NCBI RefSeq assembly: GCF_003003235.1
Contig: NZ_PVUE01000018.1
Coordinates: 39,224-103,223, forward strand
Source of the DNA: Antricoccus suffuscus
GTDB lineage: Bacteria; Actinomycetota; Actinomycetes; Mycobacteriales; Antricoccaceae
DNA length: 64,000 nucleotides
Direction of reading: 5' to 3'
Below are positions 1 through 9,324 of the stretch, piece by piece. The stretch's first letter is position 1; the number at the start of each line of letters is the position of its first letter. The position numbers were made by a program, and so were the translations under genes. A model generated the notes under the pieces. That model saw nothing but the letters and a program-made list of their open reading frames with translations, searched no databases and was not told the origin of the DNA.

Positions 1-2
1 CA

Positions 3-1283
3 CTGATCGGGTCGGTCAAGGCCGACCTGTTCGAGCAGACCGTCATCGCCCGCCAGGCCCGCGGCCAGGTCCGCGTCGTCGACTTCTCCGACCCCACCGA
101 CCGCATCGCCGACGGGTACACGCCGGTGCAGTGGGACCCGATCCCCGGGTGTGAAGACCTCACGGTCGCGACCCGCCGCGCCCGCGCCCTGGTCTCCGGC
201 AGCGAGGACGGGGACCGTGAAGACAACGACGACGCGTTCTGGCGCGAGTCCGCGCGCCAGGTGATCGAGGCGTGGTTTCACGCCGCCGCGCTAGCAGGCC
301 TAGAGATCACTGATGTGCTGCGGTGGCAGGAGAACATTCACTCCAGCGAGCCGAAAGATATTCTGCGCGATCACCCCGCCGCGGAGCCGCGGGCACGGAT
401 GGCGCTGAGCAAGCACCTCGACGACCGCGCCGAACGCACCACCAGCAGCGTGGAGCGGTTCATAGTGTTGGCCCTTGGCCCGTTCGGGTCCGCCACGGGT
501 CACGAGTTCGTGGGGGAGCGGCGGCACTGCCTGGATATTCGCGCCTCGATCACCGACCACGAGACGATCTACCTGCTCGCCTCCGAAGACACCGCCGGCG
601 CCGCGTCCCCGATCCTGACCCTGTTCGCCGAGGAATGGTTCTACCAAGCCCGCGCACTCGCCCAAGCGCTGCCGGCCAAGCGGCACGCACCGCCGGTGTG
701 TGCCGTCCTCGACGAGCTGCGGTGGCTGGTCCCGCTGCCGAGCCTGCCGGCGATCGCCGCGAGAGACCGCGCCGCCGGGATCGGCCTGGTGTATGCGGTG
801 CAGGCGATGCGCCAGGAACAGGAACTGTATGGCGCCCAAGCCGAATCGCTCGAGGGAGCCGTGCAAGTGACGATTATGGGCGGGTTCGATAAGTCGGCAC
901 ATCAGACCATTACGCAGCAGGCGGGGCACGCCCCGGTCACCAGCGTCTCGGTCGGTGGCGGTTTTTGGTCGGGCGCGCATTTCACCGATTCCGAGCAGTG
1001 GCGCGACGTGCTGACCGCGGCCGACCAGCAGCAGCTGCGCGATGGGGAGTCGGTGATCCGGATCGCGGGTGAGCCACTGATGTATGCCTACTCGCCGTCG
1101 TTCCGCGAGAACCGGCAGCTGCGCAAGACCATCACGGGCGAGGAGACGAAAGTCCGCGACATCGTCGTTCGGGCCCGCACCAACACCCGCGACCAGCGCA
1201 CCAGAGACCGCGCGCGGCACGCGCAGCAGTACCGCGACCAGGTCGCGCAGAACGCTATTCACACTGACGGAGGCACATTTTGA
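3..1283 (+). CDS. Type IV coupling protein (VirD4/TraG/TraD-like), C-terminal part, open at left edge
   Basis: The reading frame is open from base 3 with no start, so the gene begins outside the window; 426 codons are present. Visible segments such as GSVKADLFEQT, ARQARGQVRVVDF and the later AVLDELRWLVPLPSLPAI fit the ATPase core of conjugative coupling proteins, which link the relaxase-DNA complex to the type IV secretion channel at the inner membrane. The DELRWL segment is the likely Walker B region, and the Walker A part must lie upstream. The GTG at 126 is an internal codon, because homologous-looking sequence continues upstream of it. The next gene starts inside the stop codon (TTG overlapping TGA), so the two are translationally coupled. 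Family assignment is from pattern recognition; the conjugation role is supported by the relaxase at 43-47 kb. Confidence 0.78.
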   Translation: MIGSVKADLFEQTVIARQARGQVRVVDFSDPTDRIADGYTPVQWDPIPGCEDLTVATRRARALVSGSEDGDREDNDDAFWRESARQVIEAWFHAAALAGLEITDVLRWQENIHSSEPKDILRDHPAAEPRARMALSKHLDDRAERTTSSVERFIVLALGPFGSATGHEFVGERRHCLDIRASITDHETIYLLASEDTAGAASPILTLFAEEWFYQARALAQALPAKRHAPPVCAVLDELRWLVPLPSLPAIAARDRAAGIGLVYAVQAMRQEQELYGAQAESLEGAVQVTIMGGFDKSAHQTITQQAGHAPVTSVSVGGGFWSGAHFTDSEQWRDVLTAADQQQLRDGESVIRIAGEPLMYAYSPSFRENRQLRKTITGEETKVRDIVVRARTNTRDQRTRDRARHAQQYRDQVAQNAIHTDGGTF

Positions 1284-1861
1284 CCGAACCAAGTCCGGAA
1301 CACATCTGGGACCGGCTCCACGTCACAGGTGGTACCGACCTGCCATGGTCGTGGGACTCCAACGACGAGCAGCTCGTGGAGAGTCTGTCGGTGACGCTGG
1401 TCGACTTCGTGCGCGACTACAACGCCACGTTCGTGGTGAAACAGGCGCAGCTGGTGCCGTACTGCTGGCCGGCGCATCCCGGACTGGCGCGGGAGATCGC
1501 GTCCCTGTATTCGGTGTGGGCCAGCGCTTTCCACGGGTCCGCGGCGACGCCCGGGGACGCGGCGTACTTCTACGACCGGACCCTGCCGGGCTTCCAAGAC
1601 AGAGTCACGATGTGGCTCGGTCGCGACCCGGACGCGTGCCGCGCCGGTCAGCACCCGCGAGACTGGAACGACCTCGCCCCGAAGATCGGGTACCACGATG
1701 CCCGCACGGACACGACATCACAGATTTTGAACGACTACAGCTCACGTTTGTCGGTCCTCATCTCGTCGCCGCCCCGGCTACCGGAAGACGACGAAGCGAA
1801 ACTGTCGGCACCGTCTGATGCGCCGGACGAACAGGCCACAGCCGAGAGGTGGAAGTTGTGA
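1280..1861 (+). CDS. DUF4913-like plasmid protein
   Basis: A protein of 193 residues starting at a TTG that overlaps the upstream TGA, with GGAGG eight bases before it. The Trp-rich central part (WPAHPGLAREIASLY, then WASAF and YDRTLPGF) resembles DUF4913, a small soluble family often encoded next to conjugation genes in actinobacterial plasmids; its biochemical role is unknown. No signal peptide or membrane segment is visible. The stop overlaps the GTG of a following frame (1858), which suggests a coupled operon of at least three genes. The DUF assignment is from memory of the family and is moderately certain. Confidence 0.6.
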   Translation: MTEPSPEHIWDRLHVTGGTDLPWSWDSNDEQLVESLSVTLVDFVRDYNATFVVKQAQLVPYCWPAHPGLAREIASLYSVWASAFHGSAATPGDAAYFYDRTLPGFQDRVTMWLGRDPDACRAGQHPRDWNDLAPKIGYHDARTDTTSQILNDYSSRLSVLISSPPRLPEDDEAKLSAPSDAPDEQATAERWKL

Positions 1862-1905
1862 CGCTCAACGACCAACGATGGCGCATGTCGATCCCGCCCA
1901 TCCAG
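1858..1905 (+). pseudogene. Truncated start of a third backbone gene at the insertion junction
   Basis: A GTG at 1858 overlaps the preceding TGA as GTGA and opens a frame beginning VTLNDQRWRMSIPP. The frame then runs into the antisense of the FAD monooxygenase gene, whose stop is at 1906. The coupled start argues for a real gene, and the abrupt change of content argues that only its first codons survive. The junction between plasmid backbone and catabolic block A therefore lies near 1.89-1.91 kb. No inverted repeat or transposase marks it. Confidence 0.4.
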
Positions 1906-3138
1906 TCACCGGCCGAGCCCGTAATCGGCGATCGACAACTCGTTCGATGCTTCCCGAACGTCCCCGCTCAGCGTTCGCATCAAACCGAGTCGCTTGAGTA
2001 TCGGTACAGTCACAAATCGCCGGTTCCGCTGCCGCAAGGATTTGGCGTCTCTCGGCAGCACGTTCGACTTCTTACGGATAGCAAGGGCCTGATTCTTCTC
2101 GATGAACGACCGTAGGCGCGTCTCATATGCGTTGAGTGCGGCGCTGACATCTGTGGTGGCCTGAAGTTCTGTGGCGAGGACGTACCCTCCGAGAATCGCG
2201 ATGCTGGTGCCCTGACCAGATAGGAAGGATGGCGCAAACGCAGCATCACCGACGAGTCCAATCCGTCCTCGGCTCCACGTAGCCATCTTGATCTGGCTGA
2301 CCGTGTCGAAGTACAGCTCGTCAGCGGTCTCTACCGCTTCAACCAGACCGGACGCCAACGGCCACTTGGCGCCACGATAGATCTCCTTCATTGTTCGGCT
2401 GGCTGCTTTGACATCGTCGACATCTATCGCGCTTGGATCGTCCACGACGAACGCAGCGAAGACACGAGCCGGGCCGGCCGTCGATCGTCGTACAGATAGG
2501 CTTTTACCGGGTTGCGTATATATATAGCCTTTTCCAGGCTCGATCGCTGAATTTGAGAGGTTGTAGATCGCAACGCAAGGCCCGAGGTGGTGGATGTACT
2601 GCGACTCGTCCCCAAATGCAAGCCGACGGGTTGTGGAATGGATTCCGTCTGCGCCGATGACGACATCGAATGTCTGAGGATCTGCATTCACGAATGTGAC
2701 GTGCACGCCCTCGGTCACTTCAACGATTGATGCGATCGAGTCGTTAAAGACGTACTCGACGTCCCCGACTGTGACGTCGTAAAGAATTTGAGTCAGTTCG
2801 CCCCTTGCGAGCTCCACATCGATTGTGTTTACTCCGGCGATGATGTCGTTCAGGGCGACCTTGATCAGCTTGCGACCGTTCGGCCGGATGACCTGGGATA
2901 CCGTGCGGGTTAAACGAGCATCTTTGATCTGGTCGTATACCCCCATGCGTTGTGTGACCTCTGCCGCTGTTCCCCTGACGTCTATCGGGTAGCCACCGTT
3001 GCGAATGTGGGATGCGCGCTCGACAATTGTCACTCGCCAACCGGCGCGGCGAAGCCAGTATGCGACGACAGGCCCGGCGACACTGGCGCCGGATATGAGG
3101 GCATGTCGAGGTGCGGATGCGGTCACGGTGTCCTCCAT
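1906..3138 (-). CDS. FAD-dependent monooxygenase (PHBH/TetX-like class A)
   Basis: 410 residues from ATG at 3138 (MEDTVTAS). This start was chosen because the Rossmann fingerprint follows directly (ALISGASVAGPVVAYWLRRAG, then VTIVER) and upstream in-frame codons look non-coding. The second FAD motif is GLVGDAAFAPSFLSGQG near residue 300; IGADGIHS near residue 160 matches the internal DG motif. Class A flavoprotein monooxygenases hydroxylate aromatic or other activated substrates using NAD(P)H and O2; the substrate is not deducible here. It is the last gene of the leftward ABC transporter operon, 19 bases after the alpha/beta hydrolase, so it probably acts on the imported compound or its hydrolysis product. 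Confidence 0.8.
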   Translation of the reverse strand: MEDTVTASAPRHALISGASVAGPVVAYWLRRAGWRVTIVERASHIRNGGYPIDVRGTAAEVTQRMGVYDQIKDARLTRTVSQVIRPNGRKLIKVALNDIIAGVNTIDVELARGELTQILYDVTVGDVEYVFNDSIASIVEVTEGVHVTFVNADPQTFDVVIGADGIHSTTRRLAFGDESQYIHHLGPCVAIYNLSNSAIEPGKGYIYTQPGKSLSVRRSTAGPARVFAAFVVDDPSAIDVDDVKAASRTMKEIYRGAKWPLASGLVEAVETADELYFDTVSQIKMATWSRGRIGLVGDAAFAPSFLSGQGTSIAILGGYVLATELQATTDVSAALNAYETRLRSFIEKNQALAIRKKSNVLPRDAKSLRQRNRRFVTVPILKRLGLMRTLSGDVREASNELSIADYGLGR

Positions 3139-3157
3139 GGGCGGATTGCCATTGCTT

Positions 3158-3970
3158 TCATATAGCCGACGCTCCGATGAATTGCCGAACGTAGTCCGCA
3201 ATCTTCTCGGGGAATTCGGTGGTGAGTCCGTGACGGGCTCCCTTGATAGTGCGCAGTTGCGCATGCGTGATCTGCTCGGCAAGGAGTTCCGCCCACGAAA
3301 CCGGGGTAACACGATCATCGCTACCGTGAATAACCAATGTCGGTACCTCGATCGAGTTGAGCAGGTTCCGCGTTTCATGGTTCGCCGCGGCCGCCCGTCG
3401 GCGTGCAGTCTGCTCCGGGGTGCGGGGGGCTAGCGCGCGGCGGCTCTGCGCCGCGACCTCTGGACTGGCGCGTCCTTCCGGCGTCACTAGCAAGTCGATA
3501 AACGCCTCGGAACGCTCCTCAGCGGACATCGCGACCAGTCGTTCCGACTCTGGAGTTCGTACTGATGTGGTCGGGGTGGTGCTGACGAGAATCAGGGATG
3601 CCAACCGGTCCGGGTAGTCAAGTGCGACATGTTGCGCGATCATGCCGCCGTACGAGGTTCCCAGCACGTGAGCTCTATCGATACCAAGCGCATCCATCAG
3701 GTGGACGACATCGGCGGCCAGGTCCGTCATTGTGAACGGTTCGGGCGGGCTAGTGGTAGCACCCGAATCACGCTGGTCATATGAGATCGAGCGGCAGTCG
3801 TGACCTAGGTACTTCTGCAGTCTCGCAAACTGATGACGATCGCTTTCTGCTCCGTGGATGAGTATGAGTGGGTCGCCTGCGCCAACTTCAACGTACGCAA
3901 CTTTCAAACCGTTGGTTTCGAGGTGTCGTGTTATGGGTGCCGGCCCTGAGCCGACGGCTTGCCTATTCAT
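3158..3970 (-). CDS. Alpha/beta-fold hydrolase
   Basis: 270 residues from ATG at 3970, which overlaps the stop of the upstream ATPase by eight bases. Signature features: LILIHGAESDRHQF (oxyanion-hole HG motif), nucleophile elbow GTSYGG with Ser near residue 110, acid segment VIHGSDDRVTP, and late His in GARHGLTTEFP. All three members of a Ser-Asp-His triad are therefore present. Such enzymes hydrolyse esters, amides or C-C bonds in small molecules. No signal peptide is seen, so it is cytoplasmic. The overlap with the transporter ATPase indicates coupled expression and a role in processing the imported substrate. Confidence 0.82.
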   Translation of the reverse strand: MNRQAVGSGPAPITRHLETNGLKVAYVEVGAGDPLILIHGAESDRHQFARLQKYLGHDCRSISYDQRDSGATTSPPEPFTMTDLAADVVHLMDALGIDRAHVLGTSYGGMIAQHVALDYPDRLASLILVSTTPTTSVRTPESERLVAMSAEERSEAFIDLLVTPEGRASPEVAAQSRRALAPRTPEQTARRRAAAANHETRNLLNSIEVPTLVIHGSDDRVTPVSWAELLAEQITHAQLRTIKGARHGLTTEFPEKIADYVRQFIGASAI

Positions 3971-5810
3971 TGTTCGTGGCACCGTGTCCTGTCGTGGGTA
4001 TGGAGTCGAGCAGTTGGCGGGTATACAGCTGAGTCGGGTGATCGAGAACTTGTTCCGTGGCCCCCTCCTCGACGATCTCGCCGTGCTGCATAACGTAGAT
4101 CCGATCGGTGATCTGTCGCACAACGGCGAGGTCGTGTGTGATGAAGACATAGCCGAGACCTAGCTCGTTCTGGAGCCTGCGCATCAGATTTAGGATGTGT
4201 GCCTGCACCGAAACGTCGAGTGCGGATACGATCTCGTCACAGATCATGACTGATGGTCGGCGGGCGAGGGCACGGGTGATCGCCACTCGCTGTCTTTCGC
4301 CGCCGGATAGCTGGGCGGGCATTTTGTTTGCGTACGACGCAGGTAGGCCCACGAGGTCAAGGAGTTCCTCGGTCCGCGCGTGAAGATCATTCCCAGAGAC
4401 CATGCGCAGTGCATCTCGAAGGGTTGCACCGACTGTGCGATGGGGGTTGAGTGTGGAAAATGGATCCTGAAAGGCCATCTGCACGGTCGATCGGACGCGT
4501 TCCCAATCGTCCTTAGACGGTCGCGCGCCTAAGTCGACACCTCCGACCAAGACTTCGCCTGATGTGGGCCGTGTCAGCCCGATGAGCATTCGAGCTAGGG
4601 TTGTCTTTCCTGACCCGGACTCTCCAACGATGCCCACGCTTTCGCCGTTGTGCACCTTGATCGTGGCGCCTCCCACCGCGACCTTGGCTCCATAGGTTCG
4701 GCGTGCCGCGGTTGTTGCGATGACGGCGCCCTCTCGAGGACGTTGGTTCGATGTATCTTCCGCGCGATCGTGTTCGCGATTCATGGCTCGGATTTCGTCT
4801 GCGATGTCCTCGTGCCGCACGCAACGAGCCAGGTGGTCTCGGTCCGTGACGGGCACTAGCCCTACTGGAGCCTCTTTGCATTTGTCCTGAGCCCAGATGC
4901 AGCGAGGAGCGAAACTGCAACCGGTCGGACGGGCTCCCGGTGCCGGTACCGATCCGGGAATATTTGCCAGTACAGCGACGCGTCGATCCAATGGCGGATC
5001 TGCCAGCAATAGATTGGCGGTATACGGATGAGCTGGCGAGGCGACCAGTTTGGCTGATCTGGCAGTTTCGACGACCTGGCCTGCATACATGACATATGCG
5101 CGATCACAGACAGAGAAGGCCACGCGGAGGTCGTGTGTGATCAGAACCAGGGCGAGGCCGTGGGTAGCACGAAGACGCGCCAGGAGCTCGAGGATCTCCT
5201 TTTGAGTCGTCACGTCGAGGGACGTGGTCGGCTCGTCAGCGATAAGTACCTTCGGATTCTGCGCGATCGCCGCAGCGATGCTCACGCGTTGGCTCATCCC
5301 ACCGGACAATTCGAACGGATACCGATCCGCTACTTCAGGATCGGTGATACCGACCTCGCGGAGCCGCCGGATCGCCTCGGTACGCCGTTCGGCCTTGGGC
5401 AATCGTCGCCCGTTCGGGCGCCGCAAAGCCGCAGTAATTTGCGTGCCACACCGCTCCAGCGGATTGAGCGCGGTGAACGGGTCCTGCATGATCATGGCGA
5501 TTTCGGTTCCGCGCATGGCTCGCCGGTCCCGGTCATTCAACTGGCCCGTCTCTCGTCCCTGGACACGGACGTCGCCCTTGATATGAAGCCCATGTGGAAG
5601 GAGGTCCAACGCAGATTTGGCTGTGACTGTCTTTCCGCTACCGGACTCGCCAACGATTGCTACGGCCTCGCCTGGGTCAACGTGAATGGTCAGACCGTCG
5701 ACGATCCGCACAGTTCGGCCATCTCGCCGAAATGCGACACTTAGATCAGCGATATCGAGTGCCGCGCGCGTCCCATGCGGTGTGCTCGTCACTTCGTTGG
5801 TCACTGTCAT
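3963..5810 (-). CDS. Fused double ABC ATPase of an oligopeptide-type importer (DppD+DppF in one chain)
   Basis: 615 residues carrying two full nucleotide-binding domains. Domain 1 has Walker A GESGSGKT near residue 55, signature LSGGMSQR and Walker B LIADEPTTSLD, followed by a Cys-containing oligopeptide-transporter tail (CSFAPRCIWAQDKC). Domain 2 (from about residue 365) repeats GESGSGKT, has LSGGERQR and a divergent Walker B, MICDEIVSALD. In most systems these are two separate proteins; fused forms are known. It energises import through the two permeases encoded upstream. It starts at ATG overlapping the permease stop as ATGA, and its end overlaps the hydrolase start. Substrate may be a peptide, but oligopeptide-type importers also carry other solutes. 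Confidence 0.93.
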   Translation of the reverse strand: MTVTNEVTSTPHGTRAALDIADLSVAFRRDGRTVRIVDGLTIHVDPGEAVAIVGESGSGKTVTAKSALDLLPHGLHIKGDVRVQGRETGQLNDRDRRAMRGTEIAMIMQDPFTALNPLERCGTQITAALRRPNGRRLPKAERRTEAIRRLREVGITDPEVADRYPFELSGGMSQRVSIAAAIAQNPKVLIADEPTTSLDVTTQKEILELLARLRATHGLALVLITHDLRVAFSVCDRAYVMYAGQVVETARSAKLVASPAHPYTANLLLADPPLDRRVAVLANIPGSVPAPGARPTGCSFAPRCIWAQDKCKEAPVGLVPVTDRDHLARCVRHEDIADEIRAMNREHDRAEDTSNQRPREGAVIATTAARRTYGAKVAVGGATIKVHNGESVGIVGESGSGKTTLARMLIGLTRPTSGEVLVGGVDLGARPSKDDWERVRSTVQMAFQDPFSTLNPHRTVGATLRDALRMVSGNDLHARTEELLDLVGLPASYANKMPAQLSGGERQRVAITRALARRPSVMICDEIVSALDVSVQAHILNLMRRLQNELGLGYVFITHDLAVVRQITDRIYVMQHGEIVEEGATEQVLDHPTQLYTRQLLDSIPTTGHGATNNE

Positions 5811-6679
5811 CGTTCCCTTACCTCGCTTTCGTGCCGAGCGAATACCCAGTCACCGATAACGTTCGCCGAGACCGCCAGTAGGACCAACAGAATGCCAGGG
5901 GCGGCAGTCGCCCACATGTTGGAGGAAAGTAGCGCCCGGTTTTCGAACATCATCCGGCCCCAGTCTGGCGATCCAGGAGGGACACCAAGACCCAGGAACG
6001 ACAGGGACGATACCTCTACGATCCCGTAGGTGAATTGCAGGAAAAAGGTGGTAACTAGGAGTGGTACCAATGCGGGGATCAATTGGTTGACCAGGATTTC
6101 CGCGTTCGAAAGTCCGGTGGTGCGGGCAGCCTCAATGTAGGGCAGCCGAACGCGCTCGAGTACCGAAGCACGGATTAAACGAACGTTGGTGGGTAGGTTG
6201 AATACGATCAACACGAGTAGTGCTAGGACCAAACCGCCTCCGGTGACCCCCACGACGATGATGGCAACCATCAACGCAGGGATAGAGTAGAGCACATCGA
6301 CGATTCGGCTGATGACACTGTCGACCCATCCACCAGCGAAGCCAGCGAGTAGGCCAAGTACCAAGCCAAGCAGGATCGTTATGCCTGCGAGGGCGAGCGG
6401 TGCGAGGAATGCGGTGCGGGCGCCGAAGATTACTCGAGACAAGATGTCCCGACCAAGTTGATCCGTCCCAAGCAGATGACGAGAGCTAGGTCCCTGGAGG
6501 GCGTCGCCGGGGTTGATGTACGAAGCGTCGTAGGGAGCGACACCAGGGAACGCGACAAGAACGACCACAGTGATCAGCACCAACGTGGCGAGTACGACGA
6601 TCACTGGCGGACGCGAATAGCCCCACTGTCGCTTGCGATCGCCGAACGTTTCGCCAATACTTGCGTCCAACGATGTCAT
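5807..6679 (-). CDS. ABC importer permease, DppC-like
   Basis: 290 residues with a cytoplasmic N-terminus, then about six membrane segments starting at VIVVLATLVLITVVVLVAF. The second half holds the binding-protein-dependent transport EAA-type loop (EAARTTGLSNAEILVNQLIPAL). The GTDQLGRDILSRVIFGART stretch after the first helix is typical of DppC/OppC proteins. ATGA overlaps at both ends couple it to the DppB-like gene upstream and the ATPase downstream. Confidence 0.93.
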   Translation of the reverse strand: MTSLDASIGETFGDRKRQWGYSRPPVIVVLATLVLITVVVLVAFPGVAPYDASYINPGDALQGPSSRHLLGTDQLGRDILSRVIFGARTAFLAPLALAGITILLGLVLGLLAGFAGGWVDSVISRIVDVLYSIPALMVAIIVVGVTGGGLVLALLVLIVFNLPTNVRLIRASVLERVRLPYIEAARTTGLSNAEILVNQLIPALVPLLVTTFFLQFTYGIVEVSSLSFLGLGVPPGSPDWGRMMFENRALLSSNMWATAAPGILLVLLAVSANVIGDWVFARHESEVRER

Positions 6680-7689
6680 GCTTCTACCTCCAGCCCAAGC
6701 CTGACCCGTGGGTCGATGGCGAGGCAGATCAAGTCCACGGCCAGATTGACCAGCACCACTCCGATCGCGATTGCTAGTGTGATGCCCTGGATAAGTGGAA
6801 TGTCCCGAGCGCTGATGGCGTTGATCAGCAGAGTTCCAACCCCGGATAAGCTAAATACCTGCTCGACCACCACCAGACCACCAAGCAGCGCAACAAATAG
6901 GGACCCGGACCATGTCACCAGGTGGACAGCCGAGTTTTTCAGAATCGCTTTCCCTGCAATATATTGCGGGGAAAGTCCCCGTGCCCGCGCGAACGTTACC
7001 TGGTCTTCATCCAGGATCTGGGCGAACCGGACTCTGGCCAGTTTGGTTGACGATGCCAATAGCAGAACCGTTGCGGCTGCTCCGGGCAGCACTAGTTGCC
7101 GGAGGCTCTCGTCGCCACCGACCCCGATGAACGGGAACCAACCGAGTTTTACGCCGAAAATATACGAGATCAGCATCCCCGTGGCAAAAATCGGCGAACT
7201 CGCCCCGAGGATGGCGAATCCGACAATCGTGCGATCTAGGACGCCTCCTCGGCTACGAGCGGCGAAGTAGCCGAGGAGGCTACCAATTGTGGTCGAGAGA
7301 AACCATGAGATGAGCAGTAGGGGGATGGTCACCACCGTCGCCGCCCGCCATATCGCCGAAATGACCGACTCGTGCAGTGAGTAGGAGGTTCCGAGATCGA
7401 AGTGCGCTAATGACCCTAAGAATCGCAGATACTGCTGGGGCAGTGGGTCGTCAAGGCCGTAGGTCGCACGGATCGCAGCCAGTTGAGCAGGGTCGGCGTC
7501 GGGGCCGGCGATCGCCTGCTCGGGACCGCCGGGAGCGGCATGGATGAAAGCGAATACAAGAACCGTAACGACCAGCAGCACCATGATCGCCGTAAGCAGT
7601 CTTTTTGCCACGAACGCCAAGACACGCGAAGCCTGCGACCGAGGTCGAGAGGTCCCGATGGTGGTCTCCCTGACCATAGTTCGATTCAC
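6676..7689 (-). CDS. ABC importer permease, DppB-like
   Basis: 337 residues with about six membrane segments. After the first helix it has the DppB/OppB periplasmic stretch (PGGPEQAIAG, then YGLDDPLPQQYLRFL) and later the cytoplasmic loop RARGLSPQYIAGKAILKN. A GTG start at 7689 overlaps the stop of the binding-protein gene (GTGA). An ATG four codons in is an alternative. It pairs with the DppC-like permease to form the translocation pore. Confidence 0.92.
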   Translation of the reverse strand: MNRTMVRETTIGTSRPRSQASRVLAFVAKRLLTAIMVLLVVTVLVFAFIHAAPGGPEQAIAGPDADPAQLAAIRATYGLDDPLPQQYLRFLGSLAHFDLGTSYSLHESVISAIWRAATVVTIPLLLISWFLSTTIGSLLGYFAARSRGGVLDRTIVGFAILGASSPIFATGMLISYIFGVKLGWFPFIGVGGDESLRQLVLPGAAATVLLLASSTKLARVRFAQILDEDQVTFARARGLSPQYIAGKAILKNSAVHLVTWSGSLFVALLGGLVVVEQVFSLSGVGTLLINAISARDIPLIQGITLAIAIGVVLVNLAVDLICLAIDPRVRLGLEVEA

Positions 7690-9272
7690 TTACTCACCAA
7701 AGTTTCAATAATGGGCGTCAGCCACCAAAACGAGGTGAAGTCCTTGACCTGCAGACTGTCAATCGCAAATGTATAGATATTGGAAAAGGCGATGGGGACA
7801 TATGCTGCTTGGCTTTGAGCCGCCGTCAGCGCGTCCAGAAGCTTGGTCTGAGCTTCCGTACCGGGCTCAAGATTGCGGTAGGCCTTCAAAGCCTCGTTGA
7901 CGGCTGGATCGTCAAGCTGTGAGAGGTTCGCGATCGAGCCAGGAGTGAGGACGCTGAACGGCAGGTTCCCCGGTTCTGGTGAACCCGCATTCCAGGAGTC
8001 CACCATCAGTCCGCCCGTCGTGTGATCAAGGTAGACCGCGTTGCCGAAGGTAGCGTCGTCAACCGATTTCACCGATACGTTGATGCCTATCTGTTTGAGT
8101 GACTGAGCAAGCGTTTGGGCAATCAAGGACTCCGTAGGATCGCTCGCGTGGACTGGAACTTCAACGTCAAACCCGCTAGGAACACTGGATTGAGCCAGTT
8201 CAGCTTTCGCAGCGGATAGGTCATAGGTCAATTCCGAGCCGAACTTCTTATAGGCACTATCGACCGGCGCAGCGTCGGCAAGTCCAATTAGAGTTTCCTT
8301 AGGCACTAATGAATTCGCAATGGTCGCTTCACCCCCGAAAGCAGTCTTGATTAAGGATTCGCGATCAACCAGATGTGTAATTGCCTTACGGACGTGCACG
8401 TCATCAAACGGGGCCTTCTTCATGTCGAAACTTATGCGGTAGATAGCAACATCGGATGTTTTCACACTGGACAAACCCTGCACGGCTTTAATGGCGGGCA
8501 CTTGACTAAGCGGGGGAAGGAAAATCCCGTCGTAATCGCCCGACTGTAGCGCGAGCAGTCTGCTTCCGTCATCTTTCGGCGTTACGAAACTGATCGACTT
8601 GTACGGCGCCTCTTTGCCCCAGTATCCAGAATTTCGCTCTAATGTCACCGAGGTCCCTGCACTAAACGACTCGTAAGTGTATGGACCCGTCCCGATTTGG
8701 GGCACATTAGGCGTCCCCACCTGGCCATTGTTCTTCTCGTAATACGCTTTCTCTACGATACCGGTCTTGGTGATGGTGTACGGGAACTCTGGATCCGGGC
8801 CCGGAAGTGTGACCTTCACTTGATCGGCACCTTCGACCGACACCGTTTTGCCCGCCCAGTAACGCGCAATCTTGGACGTCGTGCCTTTGGCGATGTGCAG
8901 GTCGAACGAATACTTGACATCTTCAGGGGTCAGCTTCGCGCCGTCGGAAAACTTGACACCGGTGCGCAATGTGTATACGTAGGTTAGTGGATCCGGGTGG
9001 TCCACCTTCACAGCCAGCGTCGGTGCAAACGTGCCGTCAGCTTGGTAGGTCATCAACGGCTCGTTGACGAGCAGGCCCGGTGCTAGCTCGACCGACGAGG
9101 TGTCACGAGTATCCCAGGTGTCCGCGAGGAACGGCAGAAGAAGTTTGAGGGTGGAACCTTCTCCTTTGCTTTCGGACGAGCCGTTGCCGCTGCATGCAGT
9201 GAGAACCAGAATGACGGTGACAAGAAGCGCCACGAGAGCGCCGCCGCGATGAATGCCGATTACTTTGGACAA
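7686..9272 (-). CDS. Oligopeptide-type ABC solute-binding lipoprotein (SBP_bac_5)
   Basis: 528 residues from TTG at 9272, preceded by GGAAGG at good spacing. This start gives a compact lipoprotein signal (basic MSKVIGIHRGG, hydrophobic ALVALLVTVILV, lipobox LTAC), whereas the longer ORF puts 80 odd residues in front. The body follows the family pattern: TWDTRDTSSVELAPGLLVNEPL, then FSDGAKLTPEDVKYSFDL and DDVHVRKAITHLVDRESL. It captures the solute outside the membrane for the DppBC-like permease. A 25-bp inverted repeat (9300-9324) lies just upstream and is a candidate GntR operator. As the first gene of the operon it probably has its own promoter. Confidence 0.9.
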   Translation of the reverse strand: MSKVIGIHRGGALVALLVTVILVLTACSGNGSSESKGEGSTLKLLLPFLADTWDTRDTSSVELAPGLLVNEPLMTYQADGTFAPTLAVKVDHPDPLTYVYTLRTGVKFSDGAKLTPEDVKYSFDLHIAKGTTSKIARYWAGKTVSVEGADQVKVTLPGPDPEFPYTITKTGIVEKAYYEKNNGQVGTPNVPQIGTGPYTYESFSAGTSVTLERNSGYWGKEAPYKSISFVTPKDDGSRLLALQSGDYDGIFLPPLSQVPAIKAVQGLSSVKTSDVAIYRISFDMKKAPFDDVHVRKAITHLVDRESLIKTAFGGEATIANSLVPKETLIGLADAAPVDSAYKKFGSELTYDLSAAKAELAQSSVPSGFDVEVPVHASDPTESLIAQTLAQSLKQIGINVSVKSVDDATFGNAVYLDHTTGGLMVDSWNAGSPEPGNLPFSVLTPGSIANLSQLDDPAVNEALKAYRNLEPGTEAQTKLLDALTAAQSQAAYVPIAFSNIYTFAIDSLQVKDFTSFWWLTPIIETLVSK

Positions 9273-9299
9273 GGTTGCCCTTCCATAGACAGACGAGGA

Positions 9300-9324
9300 G
9301 ATGCAATTTAGAGATGATTGCATC
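9300..9324. promoter_or_regulatory. Candidate GntR operator upstream of the transporter operon
   Basis: An inverted repeat, GATGCAAT and ATTGCATC with a 9-bp spacer, lies 28 bp before the TTG start of the binding-protein gene (read on the minus strand). Extended on the minus strand, it contains ATTGGATGCAAT, which recurs exactly at 11221-11232 in the control region of the GntR-containing unit. Assignment to the GntR/FCD regulator at 11773 is inference. Confidence 0.5.

Noticed and set aside
300..1292. Long leftward frame antisense to the coupling protein
   Set aside because: It mirrors a well-supported gene, is rich in Arg/Gly/Leu as expected of high-GC shadow frames, and has no family pattern.
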